From Agrobacterium fabrum str. C58 (GTDB lineage Bacteria; Pseudomonadota; Alphaproteobacteria; Rhizobiales; Rhizobiaceae), in the NCBI RefSeq assembly GCF_000092025.1, contig NC_003064.2:434001-498000 (forward strand): 64,000 nucleotides of DNA. Reading direction: 5' to 3'. The notes beneath the pieces were generated by a model. The model was given only the letters and a program-made list of their open reading frames with translations. It was not told the origin of the DNA and did not search any database. Shown here piece after piece: positions 44,166 to 52,324 of the stretch. The position numbers were made by a program, and so were the translations under genes. Each line of letters begins with the position of its first letter. Position 1 is the stretch's first letter.

Positions 44166-44930
44166 ATGCTGAAACGACCTGACGGCCATAATGAAGCAAA
44201 TATTTTGCTGTCTCTTTTGCCCGATGATGTTCGACATGACGTTATGAGCGTGTGCAGACCGGTCAAGTTAAACTTGGGTGATATGCTGATTTCCGCAGGT
44301 GCACCTATCGAGCGTGTTTTTTTTCCATCATCCGGCATAGCCTCCATTGTTGTGGTTTCCAGATCGGGGCGTAAGACCGAAGCGGGACTCGTTGGAAAAG
44401 AGGGGTTTGTGCCAACGGGAGCCTTGGCTGGCGCACAAACAAATCTGACCGAAATAGTAGTGCAGGCCCCGGGCGAAGCGCTTTTCGTGGAAAGAGGATC
44501 GTTTGACGCACTTCGCGCACGACATAGAATTTTTTCGGACATCCTGGTCTGCGCTGTACACGCCTCAAGAACACAGGTGGAATGCACCGCTTCTTCCAAT
44601 GCTACGCAGTCTGTAACGGAGCGACTCGCCCGGTGGCTTCTGATGTGCCACGACCGCGTACACGGAGATTGCTTGCGCCTGACCCACGACTTTTTATCCA
44701 CAATGCTGGCGGTGAGGCGCGCGAGTGTGACAGATGCCCTGCACGTTCTCGAAAGCCACGGGTTTATCCGTTCCGAAAGAGGAAGAATCACGATTAGGAA
44801 CCGCGAGACTCTCGAAATATATGCACATGATCTCTATGGTTTGCCCGAGGAGGAGAATAATCGCATGCTCGCCCACTTTCTGCGCGAATACCGGTCCGAC
44901 GTTGCGCTCGGCGACTTAACCGCTTCCTAG
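44166..44930 (+). CDS. Crp/Fnr-family transcriptional regulator (copy 2)
   Basis: 254 residues. The beta-roll domain shows LGDMLISAGAPIERVFFPSSGIASIVV and TEAGLVGKEGFVPTGALAG. The dimer helix has TERLARWLLMCHDRVHGD. The HTH is LTHDFLSTMLAVRRASVTDALHVLESHGFI, very close to copy 1 at 41927, so they are paralogues of one subfamily. No FNR-type cysteine cluster is seen. A palindrome 46 bp after its stop is placed to control the next gene. It could form part of a stress or redox circuit with the neighbouring sigma factor. Confidence 0.92.
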   Translation: MLKRPDGHNEANILLSLLPDDVRHDVMSVCRPVKLNLGDMLISAGAPIERVFFPSSGIASIVVVSRSGRKTEAGLVGKEGFVPTGALAGAQTNLTEIVVQAPGEALFVERGSFDALRARHRIFSDILVCAVHASRTQVECTASSNATQSVTERLARWLLMCHDRVHGDCLRLTHDFLSTMLAVRRASVTDALHVLESHGFIRSERGRITIRNRETLEIYAHDLYGLPEEENNRMLAHFLREYRSDVALGDLTAS

Positions 44931-44975
44931 AACGGCGAGGGTCAATAGACCGCACCTTCGCTGCTTTCATCATTG

Positions 44976-45017
44976 GTACGCTTCCGTACATTTACCTTTA
45001 CTTTTTTCTCTATAATA
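44976..45017 (+). promoter_or_regulatory. Promoter with palindrome GTACG-N4-CGTAC (site 2) and consensus -10
   Basis: GTACGCTTCCGTAC (44976-44989) is followed by TATAAT (45011-45016). A start site near 45023 puts the palindrome centre at about -40.5 to -41.5, the class II activator position of Crp/Fnr proteins, replacing a poor -35. It is directly upstream of the small gene at 45072. Confidence 0.7.
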
Positions 45018-45071
45018 TAAATGCATCATCCTTCACGCTGTGAAGCGCCGAGCGCGTTTCAAGGAGGTGAA

Positions 45072-45299
45072 ATGCACGAGCATCACTATTATCAACGTTC
45101 CGGAATTTTTCTGAACGAAGACATTAATGTCGTGAAGTCTGCGTACGAAACTGTTCTGTCCGCCGAGCCAGATTCCGCTTTATCGGCAACGGACGTCGCC
45201 CGTTATGTCCTGAAAATGTATGATCGTGGTGTTGTTGATCCCTCGAAACTTCAAGGGCTCGCAGTTCTCTATTTTCGAACAAAATTACGTGTCGGCTGA
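45072..45299 (+). CDS. Small hypothetical protein, putative Crp/Fnr target
   Basis: 75 residues starting MHEHHYYQRSGIFLNEDINVVKSAYETV with AAGGAGGTG just upstream. The sequence is helical and mildly acidic, ending YFRTKLRVG. The helical segment ATDVARYVLKMYDRGVVDPSKL might be a small binding or dimerisation unit. The family is not recognised. Its promoter carries the second GTACG palindrome and a TATAAT -10, so it is a good candidate target of the Crp/Fnr regulators beside it. Confidence 0.6.
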   Translation: MHEHHYYQRSGIFLNEDINVVKSAYETVLSAEPDSALSATDVARYVLKMYDRGVVDPSKLQGLAVLYFRTKLRVG

Positions 45300-45423
45300 T
45301 GGCAGGCAACCATCTCGCCCAACTCAGAGGCGGTTTCTCGTTAAGGCGTTTCTACTTTTTCGGGACAGCGCGACCGTTTTTCTGGTTTTACTACCCAGTT
45401 TTCGGGTGCCTCGCAGGCACAAG

Positions 45424-45966
45424 TCAATGGGGTGTTCCCACTCGATCTAGCTTTTGCCGTAGCGACTCCCTTGCCCTGTTGACACGACTTTTGATGGTGC
45501 CCACGCGGCAACCACAAATGGCCGCGGCATCGGAATAACTTGTTCCTCCGGCTATGAGCAGCAACGCTTTTTTCTGATCTTTGTCGAGTTCAAGGATGGC
45601 TCGCATCACTTCTTGGTGCTGCAGACGCCATTCCTGGTCCGCAGGAATAGACATTGATTGCTCTATACCGACCGGCAAACCAACACATTCCCGTCTGGAC
45701 ACCTTGTAGCGAGTGCAGAAAGTATTGCGCAAAATGGTGAAGAGCCACGATTTCAGTGCTGTGCCGGGGGTAAAGCCCTGCAACGATCGAAATCCCCGCA
45801 ACATTGTCTCCTGCACAAGATCGTTGACATCATCTTCGTTTCTGACGAAGCGACGCGCAAAAGCCGTCAGGGCTGGTGCCAGATCCGCAATGCCGCTCCG
45901 CAAAACCTCAAGCTGCGCTTCGGTCAACGTGTTCCCAGGCGCTCCACTCACAGCGTGCTTGGCCAT
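45424..45966 (-). CDS. ECF sigma factor, EcfG-like (general stress group)
   Basis: 180 residues with region 2 (FVRNEDDVNDLVQETMLRGFRSL, then FTPGTALKSWLFTILRNTFCTRYK) and region 4 (LLLIAGGTSYSDAAAICGCRVGTIKSRVNRAR). The GGTSYSDAAAICGCRVGTIKSR block is that of the EcfG/ECF15 general-stress sigma factors of Alphaproteobacteria. No nepR or phyR is adjacent, so it is probably a secondary EcfG paralogue. Catalase and other stress genes lie downstream and a palindrome of the GTACG type lies 52 bp upstream of its start. Confidence 0.9.
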   Translation of the reverse strand: MAKHAVSGAPGNTLTEAQLEVLRSGIADLAPALTAFARRFVRNEDDVNDLVQETMLRGFRSLQGFTPGTALKSWLFTILRNTFCTRYKVSRRECVGLPVGIEQSMSIPADQEWRLQHQEVMRAILELDKDQKKALLLIAGGTSYSDAAAICGCRVGTIKSRVNRARESLRQKLDRVGTPH

Positions 45967-46017
45967 TTTCCCATCCTTTCACTAAGTGGGAAATGCCTAC
46001 GTGTCGGCTTGGTTGCT

Positions 46018-46031
46018 GTACGCCAACGTAC
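46018..46031. promoter_or_regulatory. Palindrome GTACG-N4-CGTAC, site 3
   Basis: GTACGCCAACGTAC lies 52 bp upstream of the start codon of the minus-strand sigma factor gene. The arms are identical to sites 1 and 2 and the spacer differs. No convincing -10 hexamer was found at the class II distance here. Confidence 0.6.
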
Positions 46032-46157
46032 AATTGCGACATCCACCTGCGGGCGTTGATCGGGACTGCGATGCCTCTGCTCGATTACGCGGTCCGGGAT
46101 GTTGACCGCACACAATTGGCGGCTTGCTTCGCTATCGTAGAACGAACGTTCCGTACC

Positions 46158-46295
46158 TCACCCACACCGGCGTCGTTGGATTTGCTCGACCAATGCACTT
46201 GGGAGTGCAGGCAGCGCCTTCAAGATCTGACGTTCGGCGAAATAGATATCCTTCAACGTGTCGAGGAAAAGATCTTCCAATGTCTTCTCAGCCAT
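46158..46295 (-). pseudogene. 5' remnant of a DUF892 ferritin-like gene
   Basis: A short minus-strand frame begins MAEKTLEDLFLDTLKDIYFA and continues ERQILKALP, the N-terminus of DUF892/YciE-type ferritin-like proteins, with AGGAG 8 bases before the ATG. After about 29 residues homology ends, with 16 unrelated residues and a stop. An intact paralogue is at 50030. It lies at the 3' end of the catalase operon and was probably cut by a deletion. Confidence 0.72.
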
Positions 46296-46335
46296 TTCGG
46301 TCTCCTGTTGGTTAGCGTTGGGGGATTAGTGTTCG

Positions 46336-48477
46336 TTATTCCTTGTTGACTGGAACGGATGCCTTGCCGAGTTTCAGCGAGGGTTCCCGAGCCCAGACAC
46401 GCAATTTCCCAAGTTCTGCCACGAAGGCCGCAAGCCCTTCCTCGCCGGGCAAGGGCAGCACGCCTTCATCCATGGCGTCGGCAATTCCGGCAATTTCCAG
46501 CAACGGCAACGCTGACCGGTCGTATCCGATGAATTTGCAGTGCTGGAACGCGTCTGCAACGAAATCCCGGGCAGTTGCCTCCTCGGTCAGCTCAGCGATG
46601 GCCGCCTCCGATGTCAGCAGAGCAACCGCATCGAAAAGCACCGAAGGGCCTCCATCAATCATGTGATGTGCCTCGATAAGGGTGCCGTTCGACGCCGTTA
46701 CGCCCCCGACCTTGGGCGCGATGAACTCGAAGACGGCTTTTTCGGCTGTTACTGCCTGGGTCAGCCCCTTCAGCAGTTTTGCGTCCACGCCATCCGTGAT
46801 GAGAATGCCAAGCTTTCGGCCTTCGAAGCGTTTGGGACCCCGTTCAACGATGCTGAGCGCGGGCGACGGCTCCAGATCCTGACGGGTAGGAATGGCCGTA
46901 TTCGCCGGCTCCGGCATTGTCTGAAGGCCGAGCTTCTGCGCCACCGTCGTAGCGAGGGTTTCGTCGATATTAAGAAGATGTGAAACCATCCTCTCTCGAA
47001 TCTCCACCGTTTCGACCTTGCTGAGTTCGAAAGTCAGGGCCGATGCGATATGACGTTGTTCGGGTGGCGTCTGGCTGATGTAGAACTGCCGTGCTTGACT
47101 ATAGTGATCGGCAAAACTTTCCGGCCGCAACCTTGCCTTGACCCCCTGCTCCTCAGCCGCGAAATGCTGGAAACCACGCGTCGGCGATTCCCGCTGGCCT
47201 TCCCCGAATGAATTCGGCTGATAATTGGCCCGTCCTGTCGGATTTCGCATCGCCATGTGACCGTCCTGCTGGAAATGCGCGAAAGGACACTTTGGCGCAT
47301 TGATCGGCAAATGCGTGAAGTTGGGACCGCCAAGACGCTTCAACTGCGTATCGAGATAGGAAAAATTTCTACCCTGCAGCAGTGGGTCATTGCTGAAATC
47401 GATGCCTGGCGGGACGTTTTGTGTCATGAACGCCACCTGTTCCGTCTCGGCGAAGAAATTGTCCGGCATACGGTCGAGCACGAGCCGGCCGACAGGCTTC
47501 GGAGCCAATATCTCTTCAGGAATGATCTTGGTAGGATCAAGAACGTCGAAATCGAAGCTGTCGGCGAAATCCTGATCGAAGAGCTGGACCTGCAACTCCC
47601 ATTCCGGGAAATTTCCCGACTGGATTGCGGTCCAGAGATCACGCCGGTGAAAATCGGGATCGGCACCATTGATCTTGACCGCCTCGTTCCACGCCACCGA
47701 CTGCAACCCAAGTTTTGGCTTCCAGTGAAACTTCACAAAGGTTGATTGCTCCTTCGCATTGATGAAGCGGAAGGTGTGCACACCGAAGCCTTCCATGAAG
47801 CGGAAGGAACGCGGAATGGTGCGGTCGGACATGATCCACATCACCATGTTCATGCTTTCGGGCGTGAGACTGATGAAATCCCAGAAGGTGTCATGTGCCG
47901 TTTGAGCTTGTGGAAAGGCGCGATCGGGCTCCTGCTTGGCCGCATGGACGAGATCCGGAAACTTGATCGCATCCTGAATGAAAAATACCGGGATGTTGTT
48001 TCCGACGAGATCCCAGTTGCCCTCCTTGGTATAGAGCTTCACGGCAAAACCGCGGACATCCCGTGCGAGATCGGCCGAGCCCTTGTTGCCGGCAACAGTC
48101 GAGAACCGCACAAAGGCCGGGGTTCTTTCCCCTGCCCGTTGAAACAAATCCGCCTTGGTATGGGTGGCAAGGGAATCATAAGTCTCGAAATAGCCGTGCG
48201 CGCCATATCCGCGGGCGTGGACGACGCGCTCGGGAATTCTCTCGTGATCGAAATGGAAGATCTTCTCGCGAAAATGGAAGTCATCCACCACGAGCGGCCC
48301 GCGAGGACCGATCCGAAGCGAATTCTGGTCGTCTGCAACTGGAGCCCCTTGAGCGGTCGTCAAAACGGGTTCGTCGCCGGTGGCAATCTGGTGCAGCTCG
48401 CCACCTGCTCCCCGGATAAGCTGCTGGTCATGGATGGTGGCGGTAATGGACGAGGTGGAATTTGGTTTTCTGGCCAT
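46336..48477 (-). CDS. katE: Monofunctional large-subunit catalase HPII
   Basis: 713-residue haem catalase that disproportionates hydrogen peroxide. The distal His is in [12 protein letters not shown] (near 86), the distal Asn in [10 protein letters not shown] context and the proximal Tyr region in [17 protein letters not shown]-terminal flavodoxin/DJ-1-like domain (about 560-710, with [17 protein letters not shown]) marks the large HPII type. Length fits. It is third in a minus-strand set with PepSY and stress-protein genes, and a candidate EcfG promoter precedes that set. Confidence 0.96.
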   Translation of the reverse strand: MARKPNSTSSITATIHDQQLIRGAGGELHQIATGDEPVLTTAQGAPVADDQNSLRIGPRGPLVVDDFHFREKIFHFDHERIPERVVHARGYGAHGYFETYDSLATHTKADLFQRAGERTPAFVRFSTVAGNKGSADLARDVRGFAVKLYTKEGNWDLVGNNIPVFFIQDAIKFPDLVHAAKQEPDRAFPQAQTAHDTFWDFISLTPESMNMVMWIMSDRTIPRSFRFMEGFGVHTFRFINAKEQSTFVKFHWKPKLGLQSVAWNEAVKINGADPDFHRRDLWTAIQSGNFPEWELQVQLFDQDFADSFDFDVLDPTKIIPEEILAPKPVGRLVLDRMPDNFFAETEQVAFMTQNVPPGIDFSNDPLLQGRNFSYLDTQLKRLGGPNFTHLPINAPKCPFAHFQQDGHMAMRNPTGRANYQPNSFGEGQRESPTRGFQHFAAEEQGVKARLRPESFADHYSQARQFYISQTPPEQRHIASALTFELSKVETVEIRERMVSHLLNIDETLATTVAQKLGLQTMPEPANTAIPTRQDLEPSPALSIVERGPKRFEGRKLGILITDGVDAKLLKGLTQAVTAEKAVFEFIAPKVGGVTASNGTLIEAHHMIDGGPSVLFDAVALLTSEAAIAELTEEATARDFVADAFQHCKFIGYDRSALPLLEIAGIADAMDEGVLPLPGEEGLAAFVAELGKLRVWAREPSLKLGKASVPVNKE

Positions 48478-48553
48478 GTTAGCTCCCTACATGGAGTTGA
48501 CCAAAGGGCCGAGGCGAACTCATGTCCTTGGTCAACGATAACGGGCGTATCAA

Positions 48554-49156
48554 TCAAATTGTTGAACGGCGATACCGATTCCGTTCCTGTTCGACATCTT
48601 CAGGCGCGTATGGTCTCGCCGCCTCGTCGAAACGCGTCCAGCCCTGGTCACGATAGGCAGCACGGCGTTCCGGCAAGTCGACATAATTTGACCGTTTGAG
48701 GATATCCTCTGCCTCCGGCACAAGATTTTCTTCCACTCTGGCCGTAACGATCGTGCCACCCCTTCTTATGCCTTCCGCATAGACGTTGGCGTCCTCCTCG
48801 GAAACGCCGGAGCGTGTCATGGCTCCGATCACCCCGCCGGCTGCACCGCCGGCAACGGCTCCGCCGGCTGCACCCACGGCCGTTGCAGCAAGCCAGCCGG
48901 CGGCAACAACCGGTCCCAGGCCCGGAATCGCCATTAATCCAAGACCGGTTAGCAAACCGCCTGCACCACCAACGACTGCGCCAATTCCTGCGCCGGTGCC
49001 AGCACCCTCGGCCGCATTTGAATCTTCTCCGTGTCGTCTGTCGACGTTATTGCCCACAATGCTGATATCGTTTGACGGCACGCCCGCTCTCTCAAGTTCG
49101 CTGACAGCAGCACTTGCGTCATCGTAATTGTCAAAAAGCCCGGTCACGGTTCTCAT
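48554..49156 (-). CDS. General stress protein with glycine-zipper membrane segment
   Basis: 200 residues. The N-terminus MRTVTGLFDNYDDASAAVSELERAGV is the YflT/17M-like general stress domain. A long glycine/alanine-rich stretch (about 55-115, many GAGxG and GGAVAGG repeats) can form zipper-type membrane helices. The C-terminus is charged and ends with DVEQERNRYRRSTI. Such proteins are induced by osmotic, heat or stationary stress; the mechanism is not known. It is 24 bp from the PepSY gene and upstream of katE. Confidence 0.8.
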   Translation of the reverse strand: MRTVTGLFDNYDDASAAVSELERAGVPSNDISIVGNNVDRRHGEDSNAAEGAGTGAGIGAVVGGAGGLLTGLGLMAIPGLGPVVAAGWLAATAVGAAGGAVAGGAAGGVIGAMTRSGVSEEDANVYAEGIRRGGTIVTARVEENLVPEAEDILKRSNYVDLPERRAAYRDQGWTRFDEAARPYAPEDVEQERNRYRRSTI

Positions 49157-49180
49157 ATGATTTCTCCCACAAAAAATGCC

Positions 49181-49498
49181 TCACTTGGCGACGACATTGC
49201 CCTGGTAATCCAGCGCTATGGTCACAGCTTTTCCGCCCTTTGTTCCCGATGCCATCCACACGCCTTTGTCATCTTTTTTCAGGTCCTTGACCTGGGTGTA
49301 ACCGGCCGCCTCAATGCGTTCCTTGGCCTGTGCCTCGGTGAAACTATTGGCGCCTTCCACCGGCGCAGTCGGATTTTTGAGATCCGGTGTCGCAATAGCC
49401 GGCATGTCTCCTCCGGGATTGGCGGCTGGCGCCTGTTGGGCGAAAGCCGACAGCGCACTGCCGCCGAAGAACAACGCAACGAGAACAGTTTTTTTCAT
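49181..49498 (-). CDS. Secreted PepSY-like protein
   Basis: 105 residues with a signal peptide (MKKTVLVALFFGGSALSAFAQQ) and a small PepSY-type domain: FTEAQAKERIEAAGYTQVKDL, KDDKGVWMASGTKGGKAVTIALDYQGNVV. ATG 49498 follows GGAGGAAAAA; the longer frame to 49570 is a shadow. PepSY domains are periplasmic and often inhibit or sense proteases. It appears first in the stress operon with the glycine-zipper protein and katE. Confidence 0.85.
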   Translation of the reverse strand: MKKTVLVALFFGGSALSAFAQQAPAANPGGDMPAIATPDLKNPTAPVEGANSFTEAQAKERIEAAGYTQVKDLKKDDKGVWMASGTKGGKAVTIALDYQGNVVAK

Positions 49499-49594
49499 TT
49501 GGATTTTTCCTCCGCTTTCATGGATTTCTAGCTCCCATTTGCGAGATGACTTCCGAGAAAGGAAATCCATCTCGGGCCGGCAGAACGCCTCTCA

Positions 49595-49619
49595 AACAAA
49601 CCGAAATGCAGAGAGTTCC
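49595..49619 (-). promoter_or_regulatory. Candidate EcfG-type promoter for the PepSY/stress/katE operon
   Basis: On the minus strand GGAAC (49619-49615) is followed after 16 bp by TGTT (49598-49595). EcfG promoters are GGAAC-N16-17-CGTT, so three of four -10 bases match. The start of the PepSY gene is about 97 bases downstream. Confidence 0.45.
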
Positions 49620-49972
49620 CAAAAATTATTTTGGTTGGTGAAGCTGTTCGCCCGATGATCGCCGACGTACGTCAGACGGTGCGTGGCCGGAAGAGCGAAA
49701 ACGGCGTTGGATACGACACGCTCGCGCGGGTCACTTGTCGCGCAGTGGTGCTCTCAGGGCCTTGCTGTCGGGATATTGATCGTCCTTCGGGCATTCAGCC
49801 CAGATTTGTCGTAATTATGAGGCCGACATTATTCAGAGCCTGAAAAATTTCCGCTGTGATGAGCTCCGTCCTCATTTCCGACCACCGAGGAAACCCTTTG
49901 GAGAATGAAGTTGGAAGCGGGCTTGGAGTGTCATTGTGTTTCGTGTTTCGGCGGCCGGATGGCGAAGGCAAG

Positions 49973-49997
49973 GGAACCAAGCCTCCAACTGTGCATT
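49973..49997 (+). promoter_or_regulatory. Candidate EcfG-type promoter for the DUF892 gene
   Basis: GGAAC (49973-49977) and CATT (49994-49997) are 16 bp apart on the plus strand, 33 bases before the gene at 50030. The -10 differs from CGTT at one base. Weaker than a perfect site but correctly placed. Confidence 0.4.
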
Positions 49998-50029
49998 TTC
50001 TCCGCGGAAACCAACGACCGGAGGAACCG

Positions 50030-50524
50030 ATGAAAACACTTTCAGACATTTTCGAGCATACGCTGCGGGACGTCTATTATGCAGAGAACGCCATTACGAA
50101 GGCACTCCCCAAGGTTGCGAAGTCAGCGAAGAGCGCCGAACTGAAAAAGGCCGCCGAAGATCACCTTGCAGAGACAAAGGATCAGATCAAGAAGCTCGAT
50201 GAGGTCTTCAAATCCATTGGTAAAAAGGCTTCCGGCGAAAAGTGCGATGCCATTGAAGGTTTGATCAAGGAAGCCGAAGGTCTCATGGAGGAAGCAGAAG
50301 GAACTGCGCTCGATGCCGGCCTTCTGGCAGCGTGCCAAGCCATCGAACACTACGAGATCGCTCGCTATGGTTCGCTCCGCGAGTGGGCAAAGGATCTTGG
50401 CCATGACGAGGCTCACAAACTCCTGAGCGAAATTCTCGATCAGGAAAAGGCTACGAACAACAAGTTGACCAATCTCGCAGTGACGACCGTCAATAAAACC
50501 TCTGCCGCCAAGAAGGCTGCATAA
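50030..50524 (+). CDS. DUF892 ferritin-like stress protein (YciE family)
   Basis: 164-residue four-helix protein. The family sequence runs LSDIFEHTLRDVYYAENAITKALPKVAKSAKS, LKKAAEDHLAETKDQIKKLDEVFKSIG, and later HYEIARYGSLREWAKDLGHDEAHKLL. Candidate metal ligands are E54-type in DHLAETKDQ and the His/Glu in IEHYEIARY. GGAGG lies 5 bases before the ATG. YciE-like proteins are stress-induced and ferritin-like. An EcfG-type promoter candidate is upstream and a strong terminator downstream. Confidence 0.9.
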   Translation: MKTLSDIFEHTLRDVYYAENAITKALPKVAKSAKSAELKKAAEDHLAETKDQIKKLDEVFKSIGKKASGEKCDAIEGLIKEAEGLMEEAEGTALDAGLLAACQAIEHYEIARYGSLREWAKDLGHDEAHKLLSEILDQEKATNNKLTNLAVTTVNKTSAAKKAA

Positions 50525-50548
50525 GGTGACGTGTGGTTTTTCTTAGCA

Positions 50549-50580
50549 GGTCTCCCCAGATCGGGGAGGCCATTTTTAAA
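50549..50580 (+). terminator. Intrinsic terminator after the DUF892 gene
   Basis: GGTCTCCCC and GGGGAGGCC form a 9-bp stem with one T-G pair around an AGATC loop, followed by ATTTTTAAA. It lies 25 bp after the stop codon at 50524. Confidence 0.8.
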
Positions 50581-51226
50581 AGGGCTAGTCGTGGATTCAT
50601 CATAGCTGTACGCTTTATCCACCTCCCCCGCGGGTCTGACGGCCTTCTTTTTGACTCGGCTCGCACAGGCCATCCCCGCCTTGGTTTATCGTCGGCCGAA
50701 ATAGGAGAAATGCCTGGAAAATGGATGGTACAGCGTCAGATTTGCCGCGTAGGTCGGCGCTTGCGCTGGCGTCGTCTGATCCAGACATCGATCGAATTCT
50801 TACCTTGATATGGGGCGATCTGGACGTTAGCCCTGGTCGTTACTGTTGGTTTTAATCTGAGACTGAACCATGCCTACCATCATGGTGAGCAACGGGGCAG
50901 AAGTGCCTCCTTGGATGAGGCCTTAACGACGTTTGCAATGCCATCGCGCTACGACGCTTGATATTTGCAATGTCCTATTCTTTCCATGCCCAGTTCGCGC
51001 CCAGCCGCGGTTTCCGATGAAATGCGACTGCCCAAGCGGGTGGGTGTACCAGACCGTGCGGGAACCCGTTGCGAATGACACCGTTGCCCCTATTCGTCAG
51101 ATGAGGGCAAGCTCTTTCGGAGGTTTTGTTGGGCGCGGGACTACCTATGCGCTCCGCGAAGCATTTGATCGAGAAAACTCAAAAATGCGCCAGAGAGCTC
51201 GTTCTTTCGGTATGCCTAGGAGTGTC
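50581..51226. other. Intergenic stretch, no supported gene
   Basis: No recognisable protein is seen. A short frame near 50710 (about 32 codons, behind AGGAG) and another near 50721 (about 44 codons) have acceptable starts but no family. The frame extending the dehalogenase gene upstream to 50933 is open but not protein-like. The promoter of the gene at 51227 should be here. Confidence 0.35.
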
Positions 51227-52087
51227 ATGTTCGAGAACTTTCGTTTGGAGATGGTCAAGCTACCTGAGACAAAGCTGCGAGTGCGCCATGGAGGCTCCGG
51301 TCCGCCTCTTCTGCTGCTCCATGGTCACCCCAGAACGCACACCACTTGGTACAAGGTAGCTCCAATTCTGGCTGAGCATTTCACGGTGATTTGCCCCGAC
51401 CTACGCGGCTTCGGTCAGTCGGGTAAACCAGATGACCCATATGATTATGAAGCTTCCTCCAAGCGTGCCAAGGCCCGGGACTGCGTCGCACTGATGGATC
51501 ACTTCGGCTTTAATGAATTCTCATTGGCCGGGCATGACCGGGGCAGTTACACGGCATTCCGCACAGCAATGGACCACCCCGCGAGGGTAGCCAAGCTCGC
51601 GATCCTCGATGGAGTTCCGATCCTGGAGGCGCTGGAGCATTGCAATGCTCGGTTCGCCACTCAATGGTGGCACTGGTTCTTTTTCGCCCAGCACGACAAA
51701 CCCGAGCAGGCGATATCCGCTGATCCGTTGAGATGGTACGGCGGAACGGAAGATTTGATGGGAAAGGAGAACTATGCCGATTTTCGCTTAGCAGTCCAAG
51801 ACCACTCGACTATTCAGGGCATGCTGGGTGATTACAGAGCGGGTGTCCGCATAGACCACCTTCATGACCGTGAAGATCGAAATTCGGGGAGGAAGCTTCA
51901 ATGTCCTCTTCGTGTCCTATGGTCCCTCCGGGATGATCTTGAAGACCTCTACAACGATGTGTTGGCAATATGGCAACCTTGGGCGGAATTACCAGTGTCT
52001 GGTCTGGGGATCGATTCTGGGCACCACATGGCCGAGGAAGCTCCCCTGGAGGTTGCGCGCGAGCTTAAATCATTCTTCTTAGCTTGA
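51227..52087 (+). CDS. Alpha/beta hydrolase, fluoroacetate/haloacetate dehalogenase family
   Basis: 286-residue hydrolase. The nucleophile Asp104 lies in AGHDRGSYTAF and R105 follows. DLRGFGQSGKP, a WHW pair in QWWHWFFFAQ, DYRAG (halide-site Tyr) and the C-terminal His in SGHHMAEE match haloacetate dehalogenase H-1/FAcD. The second carboxylate-binding arginine of FAcD (three residues after R105) is Tyr108 here, so substrate preference may differ. ATG 51227 follows TAGGAG. The gene stands alone, convergent with the tetR gene. Confidence 0.85.
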   Translation: MFENFRLEMVKLPETKLRVRHGGSGPPLLLLHGHPRTHTTWYKVAPILAEHFTVICPDLRGFGQSGKPDDPYDYEASSKRAKARDCVALMDHFGFNEFSLAGHDRGSYTAFRTAMDHPARVAKLAILDGVPILEALEHCNARFATQWWHWFFFAQHDKPEQAISADPLRWYGGTEDLMGKENYADFRLAVQDHSTIQGMLGDYRAGVRIDHLHDREDRNSGRKLQCPLRVLWSLRDDLEDLYNDVLAIWQPWAELPVSGLGIDSGHHMAEEAPLEVARELKSFFLA

Positions 52088-52324
52088 TATAAATGCGCGC
52101 ATAATGATGGACGCGATCGCCGTTCCGTGTTGAGGCTCGTCTTACGGCCACCGCTTTTCAGGGTCTTGTCGACCATCCCGTAAAACAATCCCTGCCGCAC
52201 CCTTATGACTGATCACCGGTATTAAGCGCTGGGAGGAAAGAAGACGAGGCGCGATGTAAACCATCATATATCTTTATCAATTATTTGGTCGACCTTCGCA
52301 TGTTCAAGGCATGTTGGGGTGACG

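Noticed and set aside
49664..49673. GACGTACGTC palindrome as a fourth Crp/Fnr site
   Set aside because: It has no 4-bp spacer and lacks the 5-4-5 geometry of the three GTACG sites; it is a short palindrome that can occur by chance.
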